From NCBI GenBank assembly GCA_964550225.1, contig CAZJXT010000028.1, forward strand, positions 1-6,608: a DNA stretch of 6,608 nt. The letters are read 5' to 3'. Shown here piece by piece: positions 1-5,414 of this stretch. How positions within the stretch are numbered: the stretch's first letter is position 1; each line of letters begins with the position of its first letter. Both the position numbers and the translations under genes were made by a program. Source of the DNA: CAIXMG01 sp964550225. GTDB lineage: Bacteria > Patescibacteriota > Minisyncoccia > Phycocordibacterales > UBA1006. The notes under the pieces are model-generated. The model worked only from the letters and a program-made list of their open reading frames with translations. It made no database searches and was not told where the DNA came from.

Positions 1-1
1 T

Positions 2-322
2 ATGATCAAGCACGCATACTTAGCAGGAGGATGTTTTTGGGGACTCGAGGACCTGATGCGCACGCAACCAGGTGTTTTGACTATTGATGCGGGATATACG
101 GGCGGGGAAAATGAGAATCCAACCTATGAAAATCATCCAGGTCATGCCGAGGATTTTATTAAAATAGTTAATGACTCAAAACGCTGGCCAGGTCCGGTCG
201 TTACGACCCTTGAACCGTTTACCAAATTCTGGAAAGCTGAGGAATATCATCAGGATTACTTGCAGAAGAATCCGGGTGGGTATACGTGTCATGCGATTTG
301 GTTTGAGAGTTATTTGCAATAA
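2..322 (+). CDS. msrA: Peptide methionine-S-sulfoxide reductase MsrA, internally shortened
   Basis: MsrA reduces methionine-S-sulfoxide in oxidised proteins in the cytoplasm, using an N-terminal catalytic Cys that is recycled by thioredoxin. Visible hallmarks are GGCFWG (residues 9-14, catalytic Cys11), GYTGG (31-35), NPTY (39-42), GHAE (47-50) and the C-terminal block RWPGPVVTTLEPFTKFWKAE followed by EYHQDYLQ (61-88). The protein is 106 residues, whereas family members of this type usually have about 155-165. From memory of the family, about 55 residues are missing right after GHAE. The frame jumps straight to the helix that normally reads AEDFIKIVN, so the block with HDPT..NRQG and D.G.QYRS, which holds active-site Asp and Tyr residues, is absent. 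The frame stays open, so this is either an in-frame deletion or an assembly collapse. Activity is doubtful. The ATG at 2 fits the family start; its upstream region lies outside the window. No terminator follows, so read-through into the next gene is possible. Confidence 0.9.
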   Translation: MIKHAYLAGGCFWGLEDLMRTQPGVLTIDAGYTGGENENPTYENHPGHAEDFIKIVNDSKRWPGPVVTTLEPFTKFWKAEEYHQDYLQKNPGGYTCHAIWFESYLQ

Positions 323-325
323 TAA

Positions 326-353
326 TTGACTTGGCTCATAAAAAGAGTACGAT
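326..353 (+). promoter_or_regulatory. Putative promoter of the 373-963 gene
   Basis: TTGACT (326-331) and TACGAT (348-353) are separated by 16 bases, which resembles a sigma-70 promoter. Transcription would begin near 360. That excludes the TTG at 331 as a start codon and favours the in-frame ATG at 373. Confidence 0.5.
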
Positions 354-372
354 ACATAAAAAAAGTTTGTTT

Positions 373-963
373 ATGTATACAACTGAAAATCTAGAAGTTT
401 CTTTAATAAAACAATCGCTTACGCGCTGGGAAATTAAAAGCCCTTTGATTTTCCCAGAATATCTCATCGGAGAAATTGAAGAAATTCTCTATAAACAAAG
501 AACGAATGTTGATTTTGAATTAGTTATTAAATTACTTCATACTCCTCCTTTTGATTATTTTGAGTATCAAAAACATGAAGAATCAATTGATCAGCTATTC
601 AAAAGAATTCTTCGTCACCGCTACGGAATTCCTTTCATGGTTGTTTCTGGAGCAAATCATTATAATATTTCAGAAAATGAATTTTACCCATGGGAACACT
701 TTCTCGATCAAGTAATTCTTTTGAACCAAAATCATTTGAAATGTATTCATGAGGGATATCAAGGACTAAATGTTACGCATTTGCGCATGGTTTTTGAAAG
801 ATATAATTTTGAAAAAATTACCGATGATATTATTTGCGCATACTTGGAGCATGATTTTTTTGAAAAGGAGACACAAGAATTAATTATTCCTATGTGTTCT
901 GTAAAAATACCACTTGGTTCAATTATTCAAATAACTCTCACACCTGATTTTTTTATAGAATAA
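373..963 (+). CDS. Orphan protein of unknown function (196 aa)
   Basis: I do not recognise this protein. The open frame reaches back to a TTG at 331, but that codon overlaps the -35 of the likely promoter and would add a Lys-rich tail, so the ATG at 373 is chosen. There is no Shine-Dalgarno sequence. The 196-residue product has no signal peptide or membrane segment and looks cytoplasmic and mixed alpha/beta. Aromatic residues are frequent, for example DYFEYQKHEE (61-70) and NEFYPWEHF (102-110), and several His residues are scattered through it (H56, H82, H96, H108, H121, H125). No recognised catalytic motif is seen. Base composition is AT-rich (14 G+C of 60 at 361-420), against about half G+C in the msrA line at 1-60. 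It has its own promoter and terminator, so it is probably monocistronic. Confidence 0.75.
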   Translation: MYTTENLEVSLIKQSLTRWEIKSPLIFPEYLIGEIEEILYKQRTNVDFELVIKLLHTPPFDYFEYQKHEESIDQLFKRILRHRYGIPFMVVSGANHYNISENEFYPWEHFLDQVILLNQNHLKCIHEGYQGLNVTHLRMVFERYNFEKITDDIICAYLEHDFFEKETQELIIPMCSVKIPLGSIIQITLTPDFFIE

Positions 964-975
964 TTTCAACATGAT

Positions 976-1005
976 AAAGCCTCTCTTAACAACAGAGAGG
1001 TTTTT
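976..1005 (+). terminator. Intrinsic terminator after the 373-963 gene
   Basis: A perfect 7-bp stem CCTCTCT (980-986) / AGAGAGG (994-1000) with a 7-base loop is extended by a G-T and A-T pairs and followed by TTTTT (1001-1005). It lies 16 bases past the TAA stop. Confidence 0.85.
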
Positions 1006-1032
1006 ATTATCACAAAGCTCTAATGGTTTCTC

Positions 1033-1061
1033 TTTACATTATTCACAACATGTGCTATTGT
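1033..1061 (+). promoter_or_regulatory. Extended -10 promoter of the 1081-1782 gene
   Basis: TTTACA (1033-1038), a 17-base spacer, and TATTGT (1056-1061) preceded by TG at 1053-1054. The expected transcription start is near 1068, leaving a leader of about 13 bases without a ribosome binding site. Confidence 0.6.
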
Positions 1062-1080
1062 TTTAAAAAAATTTTATATC

Positions 1081-1782
1081 ATGAGAACAAGAAAAACACC
1101 TACGACTGTTCAACTCATTAATAAGTTTGAGAATACATTGAAAAAATCAGGTTTTATAAAATTGACAATCCAAGAAAAAAAGAAAATATTCCAACGGCTT
1201 GGAATAGTTTTTCCGAAACGAGTTACCGGTACTCATCATGCGCAACAGATGTATGTATTTGATCATGATGGTTATCGTGTTGTTGTTAATTCTGGAATTA
1301 TTGGATATCAATTACTTACACCAGGACTTTCATGGGTAATGATCACCTGTGACGATAAGCGTTTATTTGTGCGTGTGTTTAAATCAGATTTTCATAAACC
1401 AACCGAGCAAATGCTTAATCGTATGGTAGCTTATGCATTGGTTATGAAAAACATATTACGACTGCGACCTCTTGATCCTCAAACTAAAAAATTGAAACAT
1501 CTTGTTGAAAAAGAGGAAGAGTTTATTAATATCAAAGGTCGTTTGAAAAAACGCTTGCGTCTCTATTGGACATTTCCAAATACTGTAGATGAGTATGTTT
1601 TTTCACCCGCAAATTTATATGAATTATTAAAACCATTGAATATTAAGTTTGCTACTGCTTTTAGCGAAAAGGAGAAAAAAGCTGAATATTATTACGAGCA
1701 TCGTACCGCAATACGATTCCGAAAAGATGTTCGTAAAAAATCCAAGGTTACCAATCCTGGTAATAGGATCATTGCAGAATAA
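1081..1782 (+). CDS. Orphan basic protein of unknown function (233 aa)
   Basis: I cannot assign a family. The protein is strongly basic at both ends. The N-terminus (MRTRKTPTT, then Lys-rich helices to about residue 45) and the C-terminus (RFRKDVRKKSK, about 211-221) would suit nucleic-acid or ribosome binding, but that is inference only. The middle (about 55-115) looks like a compact beta-rich fold with hydrophobic strands such as YRVVVNSGIIGYQLL and LSWVMITC. A charged helical stretch follows around 140-165. There is no signal peptide or membrane segment. The ATG at 1081 sits about 13 bases after the predicted transcription start, and no Shine-Dalgarno sequence is present. The gene converges on the minus-strand gene at 1821-2312 and shares a bidirectional terminator with it. 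The 60 bases from 1081 contain 19 G+C. Confidence 0.8.
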   Translation: MRTRKTPTTVQLINKFENTLKKSGFIKLTIQEKKKIFQRLGIVFPKRVTGTHHAQQMYVFDHDGYRVVVNSGIIGYQLLTPGLSWVMITCDDKRLFVRVFKSDFHKPTEQMLNRMVAYALVMKNILRLRPLDPQTKKLKHLVEKEEEFINIKGRLKKRLRLYWTFPNTVDEYVFSPANLYELLKPLNIKFATAFSEKEKKAEYYYEHRTAIRFRKDVRKKSKVTNPGNRIIAE

Positions 1783-1791
1783 TTGTTTACT

Positions 1792-1818
1792 AAAAAAAGC
1801 CTCATGTGAGGCTTTTTT
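1792..1818. terminator. Bidirectional intrinsic terminator between convergent genes
   Basis: A near-perfect palindrome: seven A (1792-1798), GCCTCA (1799-1804), TG, TGAGGC (1807-1812), six T (1813-1818). The stem has a U-tract when read from either strand, so it can end both the plus gene stopping at 1782 and the minus gene stopping at 1821. Confidence 0.9.
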
Positions 1819-1820
1819 AT

Positions 1821-2312
1821 TTAGACAACCGTTTTCCAGTTCTTGGATTTATAACGAATATCAGAATTGATTAATTCAGAAATAATATTGCTCGTAGATG
1901 TTGAATAGTTATCATTAAAAACAGTATTATAAAACTCTACAAAATCAATACTCGTCTTCGTTATTTGTAACTGTTTATTAATAATGATATTCATTTTCTT
2001 ATCAAAATTAAACGCTTTTAGTAGTGTTATCGCATGGCGATGGCGTTTTTTGTTTGTGATAACGAACATGCTTACAAAACGAATCGTCATATTAATCGGT
2101 GCTACAACTAGTGTGTTGAAATTTGAAAGAAACTGAGAAGGTAAGATATCCTTATTGACTATAACAGCTTCATCGAGTTGATTTATTAAATGTAGCATTG
2201 ATAAAAATCTTGCACGTAACTCGAGAATGTAGACGATGAAAAGAATAACAATACAACAATTAGTAAACACAATTCCTAAAATGAGGTGTTTATCGATCAA
2301 ATATTTTTCCAT
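1821..2312 (-). CDS. Small membrane-anchored protein of unknown function (163 aa)
   Basis: I recognise no family. The product starts with a clear hydrophobic helix (about residues 9-30, ILGIVFTNCCIVILFIVYIL) followed by ELRAR. A second, weaker hydrophobic stretch (about 67-86) is interrupted by Arg78 and followed by the basic cluster NKKRHRH (87-93). One membrane anchor is clear and a second is possible. The remainder (about 95-163) is polar, Asn/Lys-rich and probably cytoplasmic. The ATG (complement of 2310-2312) lies about 25 bases downstream of a predicted minus-strand start site with a consensus TTGACA. It is the only minus-strand gene supported in the window. Its 5' end faces the broken end of the GIY-YIG relative on the plus strand, so its arrival may have accompanied loss of that gene's front part. 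Confidence 0.75.
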   Translation of the reverse strand: MEKYLIDKHLILGIVFTNCCIVILFIVYILELRARFLSMLHLINQLDEAVIVNKDILPSQFLSNFNTLVVAPINMTIRFVSMFVITNKKRHRHAITLLKAFNFDKKMNIIINKQLQITKTSIDFVEFYNTVFNDNYSTSTSNIISELINSDIRYKSKNWKTVV

Positions 2313-2343
2313 AATGTTGTTTTTTAGAATGATTTGTAAGCAA

Positions 2344-2370
2344 TTTATATTTAATTACATGTTTTGTCAA
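2344..2370 (-). promoter_or_regulatory. Minus-strand promoter of the 1821-2312 gene
   Basis: Read on the minus strand, TTGACA (complement of 2365-2370) is followed 15 bases later by TATAAA (complement of 2344-2349). A 17-base spacing to TAAATT is also possible. The -35 is a perfect consensus. No extended TG is present, unlike most plus-strand promoters here. Confidence 0.6.
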
Positions 2371-2479
2371 GGAGTGTTATTCCGATTTTACGGCTATTAT
2401 TTTCACAGGCGGACTGAATCGTGCTGATGTAAAATATCTAGAATACCGTGCAACAACACTTGCAAGTGAAGCAAAACGA

Positions 2480-2953
2480 ATGGTTGTACAGAATAAGGTA
2501 CAGCCCCAAGAAAATACTTTGTCAGAATTTCAAAAGGTAAGCGTGGATCAATATTTTGAAAATATTAGATTTATTCTCAGCGCTTTTCAATATGAAGTAT
2601 TCGAGATTGTAGAACAATCTTATATTGATAATACATTTTATCACCTAAAGGCTGATGGGGTATCAGCAAAGGCAAAAGCATTAGGAGATGGGGCAATGAT
2701 TGTTTTTTCTGGATCTATTGCTCGTATTCAAGAAACAGAGAGTTTTGGTGGTTGGAGTAAAACCGCTCGCGAGAGATTTATTCAGGAAGGAAAACTCGTA
2801 GTAAAAGATAGTGACTCATATGAATTAACCCAAGACATCGTTTTTAAAAGCCCAAGCGCAGCTGCAGCAACACTTGCAGGTCGACCTATTAATGGTTGGA
2901 CTGCTTGGAAAGACGAACAAGGAAATACACTTGATGAAAATTTACGCAAATAG
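2480..2953 (+). CDS. GIY-YIG nuclease relative lacking its nuclease domain, DUF4357 end retained (probable remnant)
   Basis: In full-length relatives an N-terminal GIY-YIG nuclease domain is followed by a conserved linker (VKYLE.R) and a C-terminal DUF4357. Here the 157-residue product retains the linker tail (LSEFQKVSVDQYFENIRFIL, 14-33) and the C-terminal signature FKSPSAAAATLAGRPINGWTAWKD (122-145). The homologous frame continues upstream of the ATG: positions 2384-2479 read DFTAIIFTGGLNRADVKYLE and on to AKR, which matches the linker, but this stretch has no ATG, GTG or TTG. A stop (TGA, 2330-2332) closes the frame, and no nuclease motif appears in any frame before it. The gene has therefore lost its start and catalytic domain. 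It is either a pseudogene or a stand-alone DUF4357 protein started at 2480. The terminator is intact and overlaps the TAG stop. DUF4357 itself has no established function that I can name. Confidence 0.75.
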   Translation: MVVQNKVQPQENTLSEFQKVSVDQYFENIRFILSAFQYEVFEIVEQSYIDNTFYHLKADGVSAKAKALGDGAMIVFSGSIARIQETESFGGWSKTARERFIQEGKLVVKDSDSYELTQDIVFKSPSAAAATLAGRPINGWTAWKDEQGNTLDENLRK

Positions 2954-2970
2954 CCCCTCCGGCTATTTTT
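2948..2970 (+). terminator. Intrinsic terminator overlapping a stop codon
   Basis: A perfect 8-bp stem AAATAGCC (2948-2955) / GGCTATTT (2961-2968) with loop CCTCC and U-tract TTTTT (2966-2970). The TAG stop codon (2951-2953) of the preceding gene forms part of the left arm. Confidence 0.85.
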
Positions 2971-2978
2971 GTTATAAT
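2970..2978 (+). promoter_or_regulatory. Extended -10 promoter of the 2986-3483 gene
   Basis: TGT followed by TATAAT (2973-2978), a perfect extended -10 beginning at the last T of the preceding terminator. No -35 is seen, because the terminator hairpin occupies that place. The ATG is only 7 bases past the -10, so the mRNA should be leaderless or nearly so. Confidence 0.65.
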
Positions 2979-2985
2979 AAACCCC

Positions 2986-3483
2986 ATGGACATCTTCGCG
3001 CACGCAATCTGGACTAACGTACTGGCAACTATCGCACGACGAAAGCAAGAGAAAATGCATCGTCGGTTATTATCAGTAGCCTGGACAACATTCTGGGGAA
3101 TATTCCCGGACCTTTTTGCGTTTACTATTCCTTTTGTCATTGGTATCTGGGGTTGGGTGAGTAGATCTGGATTTCAGTATGGCCGCGAAACGATCGCGTC
3201 GGGCATTGCACCAATACTCTATAACTACAGCCACAGTCTCGTCATCTGGCTCGTGGTATTTGGCATAGTATGGGCAATTTACAAACGACCACGGTGGGAA
3301 TTATTGGGCTGGGCATTACATATCCTGATTGATATTCCATCACACGCTAACGGATTTTATTTGACTCCGGTATTTTTCCCAATCTCCGGTTGGAAATTTA
3401 CTCATGGTGTATCATGGGCACATCCGGTGTTCATGCTCGTAAACTACAGCGCGATGCTCGTCGCATGGGTAGGGGTGATGTGA
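2986..3483 (+). CDS. Polytopic membrane protein resembling the YdjM/DUF457 metal-dependent hydrolase family
   Basis: The 165-residue protein has several hydrophobic segments (about 31-56, 84-98, 105-117, 145-163) and a pattern of conserved-looking His and Asp residues at membrane edges. These are H6 (MDIFAHAIWTN), D42 (GIFPDLF), HS at 83-84, H112-x3-D116-x3-H120 (in LHILIDIPSH), and H140 and H146. This layout resembles the YdjM (DUF457, PF04307) inner-membrane family, which is predicted to bind metal; substrate and reaction are unknown. The family match is by eye and moderate. The ATG at 2986 is preferred because it sits just after a perfect extended -10 and opens the conserved-looking HAIWTN stretch. 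The gene is richer in G+C than its neighbours (33 of 60 at 3181-3240). It ends in TGA, so TGA is a true stop here. No hairpin terminator follows. Confidence 0.75.
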   Translation: MDIFAHAIWTNVLATIARRKQEKMHRRLLSVAWTTFWGIFPDLFAFTIPFVIGIWGWVSRSGFQYGRETIASGIAPILYNYSHSLVIWLVVFGIVWAIYKRPRWELLGWALHILIDIPSHANGFYLTPVFFPISGWKFTHGVSWAHPVFMLVNYSAMLVAWVGVM

Positions 3484-3512
3484 TATCGGAGGAAGATACA
3501 AAAAGATGGCAC

Positions 3513-3540
3513 TTGATTAATTTAAAATAGATGTTATAAT
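3513..3540 (+). promoter_or_regulatory. Promoter of the 3565-4059 gene
   Basis: TTGATT (3513-3518), a 16-base spacer, and TATAAT (3535-3540), with TG at 3532-3533 making an extended -10. The predicted start is near 3547, giving a leader of about 18 bases with an A-run and no Shine-Dalgarno sequence. Confidence 0.75.
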
Positions 3541-3564
3541 TGCTTCGAATCAAAAAAAAGCAAT

Positions 3565-4059
3565 ATGGCAGAAAACGTTTCAGTTTTAACGGAAGGAATT
3601 ATTGAAGTTACTCTCGATCAATCAGGTCTTAATCTTATGGAGATTTGTGAGAAAGAAAATGAAGATTTGTTTAAACAAGGATTATCTGATGGGTATGCAA
3701 CTGGTGTGGTTTCCTTGAGTAATGGAGCTCGTGGAAAAATAAATATCCAAATTCAGACGGTTATGCAGATGTCTGATGGTTTTTATAAAAAGAACAGTAA
3801 TGATCTTGTTCCAGTTGAACCAGGTGAAGATTATTATCAGAATGTATTTTTACGAATCTCTATTCTTATGATGAATTTTGTAGCCTCAAAAGAAGATAAC
3901 TGGGCTATTTTTGGACACGTAAAAAATCAGGAATCAGAAATAATCATTCCTATTATTATTCTTTACTCTCCATTACTTCAGAAATGTTTTTATAGTATAA
4001 AGAGAAAAGCAGATACTGTATTACTCGATCCAATGTCTTTAGGATTTTCTATTAACTAG
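3565..4059 (+). CDS. Orphan protein of unknown function (164 aa)
   Basis: I do not recognise this protein. It has a mildly acidic N-terminal half (EKENEDLF, about 29-36) and alternating hydrophobic stretches that read as beta strands: GIIEVTLDQ (11-19), ATGVVSLS (45-52), KINIQIQTVMQM (58-69). A second half contains VFLRISILMMNFVA (94-107) and a very hydrophobic run EIIIPIIILYSPLL (125-138). The last is short and flanked by polar residues, so it is more likely a buried strand than a membrane helix. There is no signal peptide. The gene has a strong promoter upstream and a strong terminator downstream, so it is probably transcribed alone. The 60 bases from 3601 contain 19 G+C, matching the other orphan genes rather than the membrane protein before it. 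Confidence 0.78.
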   Translation: MAENVSVLTEGIIEVTLDQSGLNLMEICEKENEDLFKQGLSDGYATGVVSLSNGARGKINIQIQTVMQMSDGFYKKNSNDLVPVEPGEDYYQNVFLRISILMMNFVASKEDNWAIFGHVKNQESEIIIPIIILYSPLLQKCFYSIKRKADTVLLDPMSLGFSIN

Positions 4060-4068
4060 AACACATTT

Positions 4069-4099
4069 AAAAAGCCGTGGAATGAACACGGCTTTTTTT
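4069..4099 (+). terminator. Intrinsic terminator after the 3565-4059 gene
   Basis: Stem AGCCGTG (4073-4079) / CACGGCT (4087-4093) with a 7-base loop, an A-run before it and seven T (4093-4099) after it. A TATAAT follows at once at 4101-4106 and might act as an additional -10. Confidence 0.9.
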
Positions 4100-4132
4100 G
4101 TATAATGAAATATTAAAAGAAACTATAAGATA

Positions 4133-4141
4133 TGCTATCAT
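4133..4141 (+). promoter_or_regulatory. Extended -10 promoter of the 4148-4420 gene
   Basis: TGC followed by TATCAT (4136-4141). The ATG is 6 bases further on, predicting a leaderless mRNA. No good -35 is seen. The TATAAT at 4101-4106 could give a longer transcript. Confidence 0.55.
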
Positions 4142-4147
4142 ATCACC

Positions 4148-4420
4148 ATGAATAAAAACCTAGAAGAAATTGAAGACGATTTTGATCAAGAAGATGAAGT
4201 TATTGAATTGTGTGTAGACTGTGAAGGAAAACCTCTCGCATCAGGTGATGAAGTTTCTGTGATCAAAGACTTGAAAGTTGGTGGAACAAAATTAACGATC
4301 AAGAAAGGAACCGTGATCAAGAATATTAAATTGACCGGTGATATCGAAGAAATTGAATGTCGCTATGACAATATGAAAGGAATTATTTTACGAACCGAGT
4401 TTTTACGAAAGCGTAACTAG
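4148..4420 (+). CDS. PhnA (YjdM)-type domain protein without the zinc ribbon
   Basis: Residues about 22-88 match the C-terminal domain of the PhnA/YjdM family: D.EGKPLASGDEVSVIKDLKVGG, then KLTIKKGT.IKNIKLTGDIEEIECR and GIILRTEFLRK. Usual family members are about 110 residues and carry an N-terminal zinc ribbon with two Cys pairs. Here that part is replaced by an acidic tail (residues 1-20, EEIEDDFDQEDEVIE), leaving a single CVDC (22-25). The name PhnA comes from a position next to the E. coli phosphonate genes, but the family has no proven role in phosphonate use, so no pathway is claimed. The fold is expected to be a small SH3-like barrel, and the protein is probably cytoplasmic. The ATG at 4148 follows an extended -10 by 6 bases, so the mRNA is probably leaderless. 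It is a single-gene unit with its own terminator. Confidence 0.85.
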   Translation: MNKNLEEIEDDFDQEDEVIELCVDCEGKPLASGDEVSVIKDLKVGGTKLTIKKGTVIKNIKLTGDIEEIECRYDNMKGIILRTEFLRKRN

Positions 4421-4424
4421 AGAG

Positions 4425-4448
4425 AGAAATCCGAAAGGGTTTCTTTTT
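4425..4448 (+). terminator. Intrinsic terminator with a GAAA tetraloop
   Basis: An 8-bp stem AGAAATCC (4425-4432) / GGGTTTCT (4437-4444), including one T-G pair, is closed by a stable GAAA loop (4433-4436) and followed by TTTTT (4444-4448). It begins 4 bases past the TAG stop. Confidence 0.85.
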
Positions 4449-4453
4449 ACTTG

Positions 4454-4462
4454 TGGTATACT
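4454..4462 (+). promoter_or_regulatory. Extended -10 promoter of the META-domain gene
   Basis: TGG followed by TATACT (4457-4462), then 6 bases to the ATG at 4469. No -35 is visible, because the terminator hairpin lies upstream. Nearly the same block occurs before the gene at 6540. Confidence 0.6.
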
Positions 4463-4468
4463 TGATCT

Positions 4469-5404
4469 ATGAAAAAACCACTCATCATCAGTTTGACGGT
4501 TATTATTGCTATTATTATTGCCGTTGGAATTTATTTTATTATTCAATCACAAAACAAACCCACAGATTTTTCCGTTGATCCAATCATAGTCACACCTTCA
4601 ACTAATAAAGCTATCAAGCCGCTTGTAGACGGGCGACAATGTTATACGTATTCACATGAAGGAACTCCTGATGCGCCGTATACCACATATGAATTGATTG
4701 ATATGACGATTGTGGGAACAAAGGTTACTGGAACGAAACACGGTACTCAATCAGGACCTGATATGACGAATGGGTATACAGGGACGATTACAGGAACCTT
4801 GGCAGGAGATACGATTAATGTAGCTTTTGCGTACACCGTAGAAGGTTCAAAAAATACTGAACAGGAAATTTATCAAGCAAGCCTTACAGGAATTGATCGA
4901 TTACAATATCCGTTGATTGATAAATATAAAGACGGATTGTTTCCAGATACAAGTAAACCCTTCAAACGAATTTCCTATGCACGAGTTGGGTGTGAAGGGG
5001 CAAGTTCAGGACGCGTGATGGGGAAATTACCAGCAGGAAGTCCTCTTCCACCAAAAACTTCTGACATTGTGGGACAAACGTGGGTATGGGAGAAAAATAT
5101 TATCGGTGGCGATGGGGTGGTACCTGTAACAAAACCTGGTAAGTTCTCGATTACGTTTGGGAAGGATGGACGTGTTTCTGGAACAACCGATTGTAATGGA
5201 TTTGGTGGGGAATATACAATTGGTTCTGATGGAATCATTTCATTTGGACCATTCATGAGTACGCTCATGTATTGTGAAGGATCTCAAGAGACTGATTTCA
5301 CAAGCAGTCTTGCGCAAGCAACACGAATGACTATGGATGCTGATGGAAACCTTACCTTCATCCTTGGAGATACTTCAAATGTGATGGTGTTGAGTAAGAA
5401 ATAA
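4469..5404 (+). CDS. Membrane-anchored secreted protein with C-terminal META (HslJ-type) domain
   Basis: The 311-residue protein begins MKKP and an Ile-rich hydrophobic helix (about 4-25), which acts as an uncleaved anchor or signal. A polar linker runs to about residue 50. An N-terminal domain (about 55-175) is Thr/Gly-rich and beta-like (for example NGYTGTITGTLAGDTINVAF, 101-120). It is bounded by Cys58 and Cys175, which could form a disulfide outside the cell. The last part (about 199-310) is a META domain: GQTWVWE at the start, FGKDGRVSGTTDCNGFGGEY (230-249), then FGPFMSTLMYCEG (259-271), with Cys242 and Cys269 as another possible pair. META domains occur in HslJ and other exported bacterial proteins and are linked to stress tolerance, though their molecular role is unclear. 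No lipobox is seen. The start at 4469 is fixed by the basic MKK start and the -10 just before it. Confidence 0.85.
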   Translation: MKKPLIISLTVIIAIIIAVGIYFIIQSQNKPTDFSVDPIIVTPSTNKAIKPLVDGRQCYTYSHEGTPDAPYTTYELIDMTIVGTKVTGTKHGTQSGPDMTNGYTGTITGTLAGDTINVAFAYTVEGSKNTEQEIYQASLTGIDRLQYPLIDKYKDGLFPDTSKPFKRISYARVGCEGASSGRVMGKLPAGSPLPPKTSDIVGQTWVWEKNIIGGDGVVPVTKPGKFSITFGKDGRVSGTTDCNGFGGEYTIGSDGIISFGPFMSTLMYCEGSQETDFTSSLAQATRMTMDADGNLTFILGDTSNVMVLSKK

Positions 5405-5414
5405 CCAACAGAGG

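Noticed and set aside
331..372. TTG start giving a 14-residue N-terminal extension to the 373-963 gene
   Set aside because: The TTG overlaps the likely -35 and lies upstream of the expected transcription start. The added residues are a Lys/Ser-rich tail with no sign of conservation.
1649..1870. Open frame across the end of the 1081 gene and the terminator
   Set aside because: It is out of frame with the better-supported gene, runs through the bidirectional hairpin and into the convergent gene, and has no promoter.
2236..2427. Plus-strand 63-residue frame that might hold the lost GIY-YIG domain
   Set aside because: The translation shows no GIY or YIG motif or other nuclease residues, and most of it lies opposite the minus-strand membrane gene.
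2782..3140. Two minus-strand frames opposite the DUF4357 end and the membrane protein
   Set aside because: Both are antisense to recognisable coding sequence, run through the 2948-2970 terminator, and show no domain or promoter.
3481..3483. TGA read as glycine, as in Gracilibacteria and Absconditabacteria
   Set aside because: Only one TGA is relevant. The frame after it meets another TGA and then TAA within 15 codons, and the protein ends naturally there. No gene in the window needs a recoded TGA.
3487..3520. GGAGGA followed by an ATG at 3506, resembling a translated small gene
   Set aside because: The frame reads only MALD and then stops. It overlaps the promoter of the next gene.
4975..5268. 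Minus-strand 97-residue frame within the META-domain gene
   Set aside because: It is antisense to a conserved domain; its Pro-rich translation reflects the Gly codons of the plus strand.
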